Assembly: GCA_947629015.1 (NCBI GenBank)
Contig: CANRCB010000013.1
Location: forward strand, 1-47,429
DNA: 47,429 bases
Direction of reading: 5' to 3'
Origin: an uncultured Gemmiger sp.
GTDB taxonomy: Bacteria > Bacillota > Clostridia > Oscillospirales > Ruminococcaceae
The position numbers and the translations under genes are program-made. The notes beneath the pieces were generated by a model. The model worked only from the letters and a program-made list of their open reading frames with translations. It was not told the origin of the DNA and made no database searches. Below are positions 43,362-47,429 of the stretch, piece by piece. Each line of letters opens with the position of its first letter. The stretch's first letter is position 1.

Positions 43362-44378
43362 ATGAAGATCCTGCTTGACGCCATGGGCGGGGACAACGCC
43401 CCCGCCGCCGTATTGCAGGGCGCGGCCGATGCCGCAAAGGAGTTCGGCGCCGGCATGGAGCTGGTGCTGCTGGGCGAGGCGCAGGCCCTGCGCGCCTGCG
43501 CCGCCCAAAACAACATCGACCTGGCGCCCTTTACCGTCATCGACTGCAAAGAAACCATCACCATGCACGATGACCCCGTCAAGAGCGTGCGCCACAAGCC
43601 GGATTCCAGCCTGGTCAAGGGCCTGACGATGCTCAAAAACGGCGAGGGGGACGCCTTCGTCTCGGCCGGGTCGACCGGCGCGCTGCACGTCGCCACCAGC
43701 CTCATCGTGCGCACCGTCAAGGGCGTCAAGCGCCCGGCGCTGGCCGCCGTCATGCCCGCCGCCAAACAAAACATCCTGCTGCTGGACTGCGGCGCCAACG
43801 TCGAGTGCCGGCCCGAGATGCTCAACGCCTTCGGCGTGCTGGGCAGCGTCTACGCGCAAAAGGTCATGGGCCGCAGGGATCCGGCGGTCGCGCTCGTCAA
43901 CAACGGCGCCGAGGAGACGAAAGGCACCCCCACCTACCGGGCCGCGCACCAGCTGCTCGCCCAAAACCCCGCCATCCGCTTTGCGGGCAACATCGAACCG
44001 CGCTACATCATGGACGGCGAGGCCGACGTCGTCGTGTGCGACGGCTTTGTCGGCAACGTGGTGCTCAAACTCACCGAGGGCGTGGCCAAAACGCTGCTGG
44101 GTATGCTCAAGAAAATTTTCAAGGCGAACCTCCTCACCAAGCTGTGCTACCTGGGCGTCAAGGGGGGCCTTGGCGAGGTCAAGCGCATGATGGACAGCGA
44201 GGAGGTCGGCGGCGCGCCGCTGCTGGGCGCCGCGAAACCGGTCATCAAGGCGCACGGCTCCAGCCACGCCCGCGGCATCAAAAACGCCATCCGGCAGGCA
44301 AAAGCCTGCGTCGAAAACGACCTGTGCGGCACCATGCAGGCCGCGCTGGCCGAGACCGCCGCCCAAACACAGGAATAA
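43362..44378 (+). CDS. plsX: Phosphate acyltransferase
   Basis: Converts acyl-ACP to acyl-phosphate at the start of phospholipid synthesis; peripheral membrane enzyme. A 338-residue protein starting MKILLDAMGGDNAP with GLTMLKNGEGDAFVSAGSTGA and LLDCGANVECRPEML. The ATG at 43362 follows GAGG; a GTG at 43353 overlaps that SD. The plsX-rnc-smc order is classical, but the acpP and fab genes often found between plsX and rnc are absent here. Confidence 0.95.
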   Translation: MKILLDAMGGDNAPAAVLQGAADAAKEFGAGMELVLLGEAQALRACAAQNNIDLAPFTVIDCKETITMHDDPVKSVRHKPDSSLVKGLTMLKNGEGDAFVSAGSTGALHVATSLIVRTVKGVKRPALAAVMPAAKQNILLLDCGANVECRPEMLNAFGVLGSVYAQKVMGRRDPAVALVNNGAEETKGTPTYRAAHQLLAQNPAIRFAGNIEPRYIMDGEADVVVCDGFVGNVVLKLTEGVAKTLLGMLKKIFKANLLTKLCYLGVKGGLGEVKRMMDSEEVGGAPLLGAAKPVIKAHGSSHARGIKNAIRQAKACVENDLCGTMQAALAETAAQTQE

Positions 44379-44392
44379 GCGAGGTACGCCCC

Positions 44393-45064
44393 ATGCCGCA
44401 ACGCAGCCCCGTGCAGCTGGAAAAGACGCTGCACTACGATTTTAAAGACAAAGCGCTGCTGGAACGCGCGCTCACCCACACGAGCTACGCCAACGAGGCC
44501 CGCACCCCCACCGGCCACAACGAGCGGCTGGAGTTTTTGGGCGACAGCGTGCTCTCCGTCGTCGCCGCCGACCATCTGTTCCATCAGTATGACCGCCCGG
44601 AGGGCGAGCTCACCCGTATGCGCGCCAGCCTCGTCAGCGAGGAGGCGCTCTACCGCTTTGCGCAGCAGCTCGACCTCGGCGCCTATCTGCGCCTTGGCCG
44701 CGGCGAGGAGCTGGGCGGCGGGCGCCGCCGCCCCAGCGTCGTGTCCGACGCGTTCGAGGCGCTCATCGCGGCGCTGTACCTGGACGGCGGGCTGGAGACG
44801 GCGCGCGCCTTCATCCTGCCGTTTTTGCGCCAGGGCACCACGGCGGAGGAGGACTACAAGACCCGCCTGCAGGAGCTTGTCCAGCGGGAGCCGGACGCCC
44901 GGCTGGAATACCGCGTCGAGGGCGAATCCGGCCCCGACCACGCTAAGCATTTTACGGTGGGGGTCTACCGCAACGGCGTGGCGCTGGCCCACGGCGAGGG
45001 CCACAGCAAAAAGGCCGCCGAGCAGCAGGCCGCCCGCGCCGCGCTGGACAAGGCAAAACAATAA
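44393..45064 (+). CDS. rnc: Ribonuclease III
   Basis: Double-stranded RNA endonuclease for rRNA and mRNA processing. A 223-residue protein with the signature NERLEFLGDSVL (43-54), second acidic site DAFEALIAALYLDGG, and a C-terminal double-stranded RNA-binding domain (about 155-222, ending GHSKKAAEQQAARAALDKA). SD GCGAGG precedes the ATG. 14 bp after plsX and 21 bp before smc. Confidence 0.96.
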   Translation: MPQRSPVQLEKTLHYDFKDKALLERALTHTSYANEARTPTGHNERLEFLGDSVLSVVAADHLFHQYDRPEGELTRMRASLVSEEALYRFAQQLDLGAYLRLGRGEELGGGRRRPSVVSDAFEALIAALYLDGGLETARAFILPFLRQGTTAEEDYKTRLQELVQREPDARLEYRVEGESGPDHAKHFTVGVYRNGVALAHGEGHSKKAAEQQAARAALDKAKQ

Positions 45065-45085
45065 GGCACATAAAAAGGTACGTTT

Positions 45086-47365
45086 ATGCGTTTGAAAGAA
45101 CTGGAGATCCAAGGGTTTAAGAGCTTCCCGGACCGCACGCGCCTTGCCATCGGCACCGGCATCACCGGCGTGGTGGGGCCAAACGGCTCCGGCAAGAGCA
45201 ACATCTCCGATGCCATCCGCTGGGTCCTGGGCGAGATGAGCGCCAAGCAGCTGCGCGGCGCCGGCAAGATGGAAAACGTCATCTTTGGCGGCACGCAGAC
45301 GCGCGGCGCCATGGGCTATGCCGCCGTCACCCTCACCATCGACAACGCTGACCGCGGCCTTGCCGTGGACGCCGACGAGGTCACCATCGGGCGGCGGTAC
45401 TACCGCAGCGGCGAGAGCGAGTATTCCATCAACGGCCAGAGCGTGCGCCTGCGCGACGTGTACGAGCTTTTGTTGGATACCGGCCTTGGCCGCGACGGCT
45501 ACGCCATCGTCGGGCAGGGGCGCATCGCCGAGATCGTGGCCGCCCGATCGGACGAACGGCGCGAGATCTTTGAGGAAGCCTCCGGCATCGCCAAATACCG
45601 CTACCGCAAGACCGAGGCCGAGCGCCGCCTTGCCCGCGCCGAGGAAAACCTGGCCCGCCTGCGCGATATTTTGGGCGAGCTGGAAAGCCGTGTCGGCCCG
45701 CTGGAGCGGGACAGCAAAAAGGCGGAGCAGTTTTTGCAGATGGCCGGGGAGCGCAAAAGCCTCGAGGTCACCCTCTGGGTCGACGCCATCCGCCGGGCCC
45801 AGGGCTCGGTGCGGGACCAGATACGCCGCTACGAGGCCGCCGAGGCGGACTATGCGCGCCTCAACAAAGAGCTTGCGCAGGCGGACGCCGAGGGCGAGGC
45901 GCTGCGCGCCGAGGCGCAGCAGCTCATGCTCACCGTGGAGCAGGCCAACGGCGACATCCGCACCGCCACCGAGGAGAACGCCGTCGCCGACAGCCGCCTT
46001 GCTGTTTTGCAGAGCGAGGACGAATACAGCCGCCGCCAGATCGCCGAAAACGAGGCCGAGCTGGCCCGCGCCGGGCAGGGCCGGCAGAGCATCGAGGCCG
46101 AGGCGGACGCCCACCGCGAGGCCATCGCCGCGCTGCAAAAGGCGCTGGAAACGCGGGAGGGGCAGCTGGCCGCCTTGCGCGCCGAGCTGGCGGAGCTGGA
46201 ACAAAAAGCCCTGCAAAGCGCCGACGAGCGAGAGATCGCCGGCACCGCCGCCGCCCGCTGGCAGGATGCCGCCACCGCCGCCAAGGTGCGCCTGGCGGGG
46301 CTGGACAGCGCCGCCGCCGCCGCAGACGACCGCCTGCGGGAGCTGGACGCGGCCGTACAGGCCGCCGGGGCCGAGGTTGAGGCGCTGCAAAAGTCCGGGC
46401 AGGCGGCGGCCGAAGCCCTCCGGGCCGCCGAGGCCGAGGTGCAGAAAAACGACAACATCAAAGCCGGCCTTGCCCTCAAGCTGCAAAGCCGCAAAGCAAA
46501 GGCCGACGCGGCCGCCGCCGCGCAGGCCGCCGCCGAGCGCGAGTATGCCGCCGCCGAGCAGCGCAGCCGCCTTTTGCAGGACCTGGAGCGCAGCTTGGAC
46601 GGCTACCAGCAGAGCGTCAAGGCCGTGATGAAGGCCGCCGGCGCCCACCGGCTGCGCGGCATCATCGGCCCGGTGGGGGATATCCTCACCGTGCAAAAGG
46701 GGTACGAGGTCGCCATCGAGACGGCCCTCGGCTTTGCCGTGCAGAACATCGTGGTGGAAAACGAGGCCGCCGCGCGCGCCGCCATCCAGTTTTTAAAGGC
46801 CGAACGTGCCGGGCGCGCCACCTTCCTGCCGCTGGACACCGTGCAGGGTGGGCGGTTCTCCGGGCGCCTTACCGGCACGGCGGAATTGGCGGCCGACCTT
46901 GTCACCGCGGAACCGAAATACCGCCACATCGTCGAAAATCTGCTCGGCCGCATCATCGTTGTCGACGATCTGGCCGAGGCGTCCGCCGTGGCCAAAAGCC
47001 TTGGCTACCGCAACCGCATCGTTACGCTGGACGGACAGGTCATCAACGCGGGCGGCAGCTTTACCGGCGGCTCCACCGCGCGCAGCGTGGGCGTGTTCAG
47101 CCGCAAGCAGGAACTGGAAGAACTCGCCGCCCGGCTGCAAAAGCTGGGGCAGGCGCGCGCCGCCGCCCAAAAGGAGGCCGCCGCCCTCGCCGCCGAGGTG
47201 GACAACCTCGCCGCGCAGGCCGCCGGCGCCGAGAGCGAGGGCGTTTCCGCCGCCGCCGCGCAGCTGCGCGCCGCCATGGAGCATGACCGCCTGCAGGCCG
47301 CCGCCGAGGCCGTGCGCCGCAACGCCGCCGCCCTCGCCGACGAGCGCGAGGCCCTGCGCGCGCAG
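45086..47365 (+). CDS. smc: Chromosome segregation protein SMC, 3'-truncated
   Basis: Core ATPase of the SMC-ScpAB condensin. About 760 codons are present of the usual ~1,190. Walker A GPNGSGKSN (about 31-39), long first coiled coil rich in Ala/Glu/Arg heptads (about 170-500), hinge (about 515-660, with GIIGPVGDILTVQKGYEVAIE and NAGGSFTGGS), then the start of the return coil. The C-terminal ATPase half (signature LSGGE, Walker B) is missing. The frame stays open to the window end, but from about 47366 the residues (MNRRPLGNIEHLGLNKG) no longer look like a coiled coil and the DNA becomes AT-rich, so authentic smc is taken to end at the palindrome 47354-47365. Confidence 0.93.
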
Positions 47366-47429
47366 AGAATGAACCGCCGGCCCCTTGGAAACATTGAGCA
47401 TCTTGGACTGAATAAAGGTTTTATCGATA
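47354..47429 (-). other. mnmG: mnmG-like fragment joined to smc (probable assembly chimera)
   Basis: Read on the minus strand from the window end, the last 76 bases encode IDKTFIQSKMLNVSKGPAVH followed by SLRAQ, closely matching the conserved MnmG (GidA) segment around MLN-x-x-KGPAV-x-x-LRAQ. The codons (ATC GAT AAA ACC TTT ATT) are far more AT-rich than anything nearby. The junction is the 12-bp perfect palindrome CTGCGCGCGCAG (47354-47365), where both the smc plus strand and the mnmG minus strand fit. This looks like two molecules joined at a palindrome, not a gene in place. Confidence 0.75.

Overview
The window looks like chromosome from a high-GC, spore-forming Bacillota, most likely an Oscillospirales (Ruminococcaceae/Faecalibacterium-Gemmiger type) gut bacterium. 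The evidence is a SpoIIP sporulation hydrolase at the left edge, Clostridia-style gene pairs (DUF1385-prmC, recA-recX-rimO-pgsA, ddl-murI-DUF1934-argS), a GSIII/GSI/ANTAR nitrogen cluster, strong SD sequences and sigma-A promoters with 17-bp spacers. No tRNA, rRNA or CRISPR array was seen.

Layout. 1-2300: end of spoIIP, a CYTH protein and rubrerythrin. 2460-6910: type III glutamine synthetase, type I glutamine synthetase and an ANTAR RNA-binding regulator; the GSIII leader carries an attenuator-like fold of the kind ANTAR proteins control. 7000-10550: pyrG, a PAP2 membrane phosphatase and an HslV-like Ntn-hydrolase homologue. 10650-15142: the most unusual region. A tyrosine recombinase gene is followed by a terminator pointing back at it, then a segment of about 250 bp bounded by 28-bp inverted repeats (27/28 identical) with a near-consensus outward promoter, then genes for a secreted dockerin-like protein, a wall-anchored protein with a possible cohesin-like domain, and a class B-type sortase. 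This is read as a phase-variable, recombinase-controlled switch for a surface-assembly cassette, lying in the OFF orientation here.

15363-21847: ZIP transporter, lipoprotein, OmpR-type two-component pair, DUF1385 protein, prmC. 21880-27192: recA (with a palindrome over its -35), recX, rimO, pgsA, cysS. 27513-30509: a 998-residue double-module glycosyltransferase. 30953-31650: a stretch without convincing genes but with a promoter, many hairpins and a terminator on the minus strand, read as a large structured noncoding RNA of about 690 nt. 31967-36139 (minus): argS, DUF1934, murI, ddl. 36251-45064: infC (AUC start)-rpmI-rplT, an rRNA methyltransferase, dprA, topA, trmFO, plsX, rnc.

45086-47365 is the first two thirds of smc. 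At a 12-bp palindrome (47354-47365) the sequence changes abruptly into AT-richer DNA whose opposite strand encodes a typical MnmG segment, so the last ~64 bases are probably an assembly chimera. Repeats, hairpins and polypurine/polypyrimidine tracts fill several intergenic gaps, twice inside gene pairs that are normally tight.
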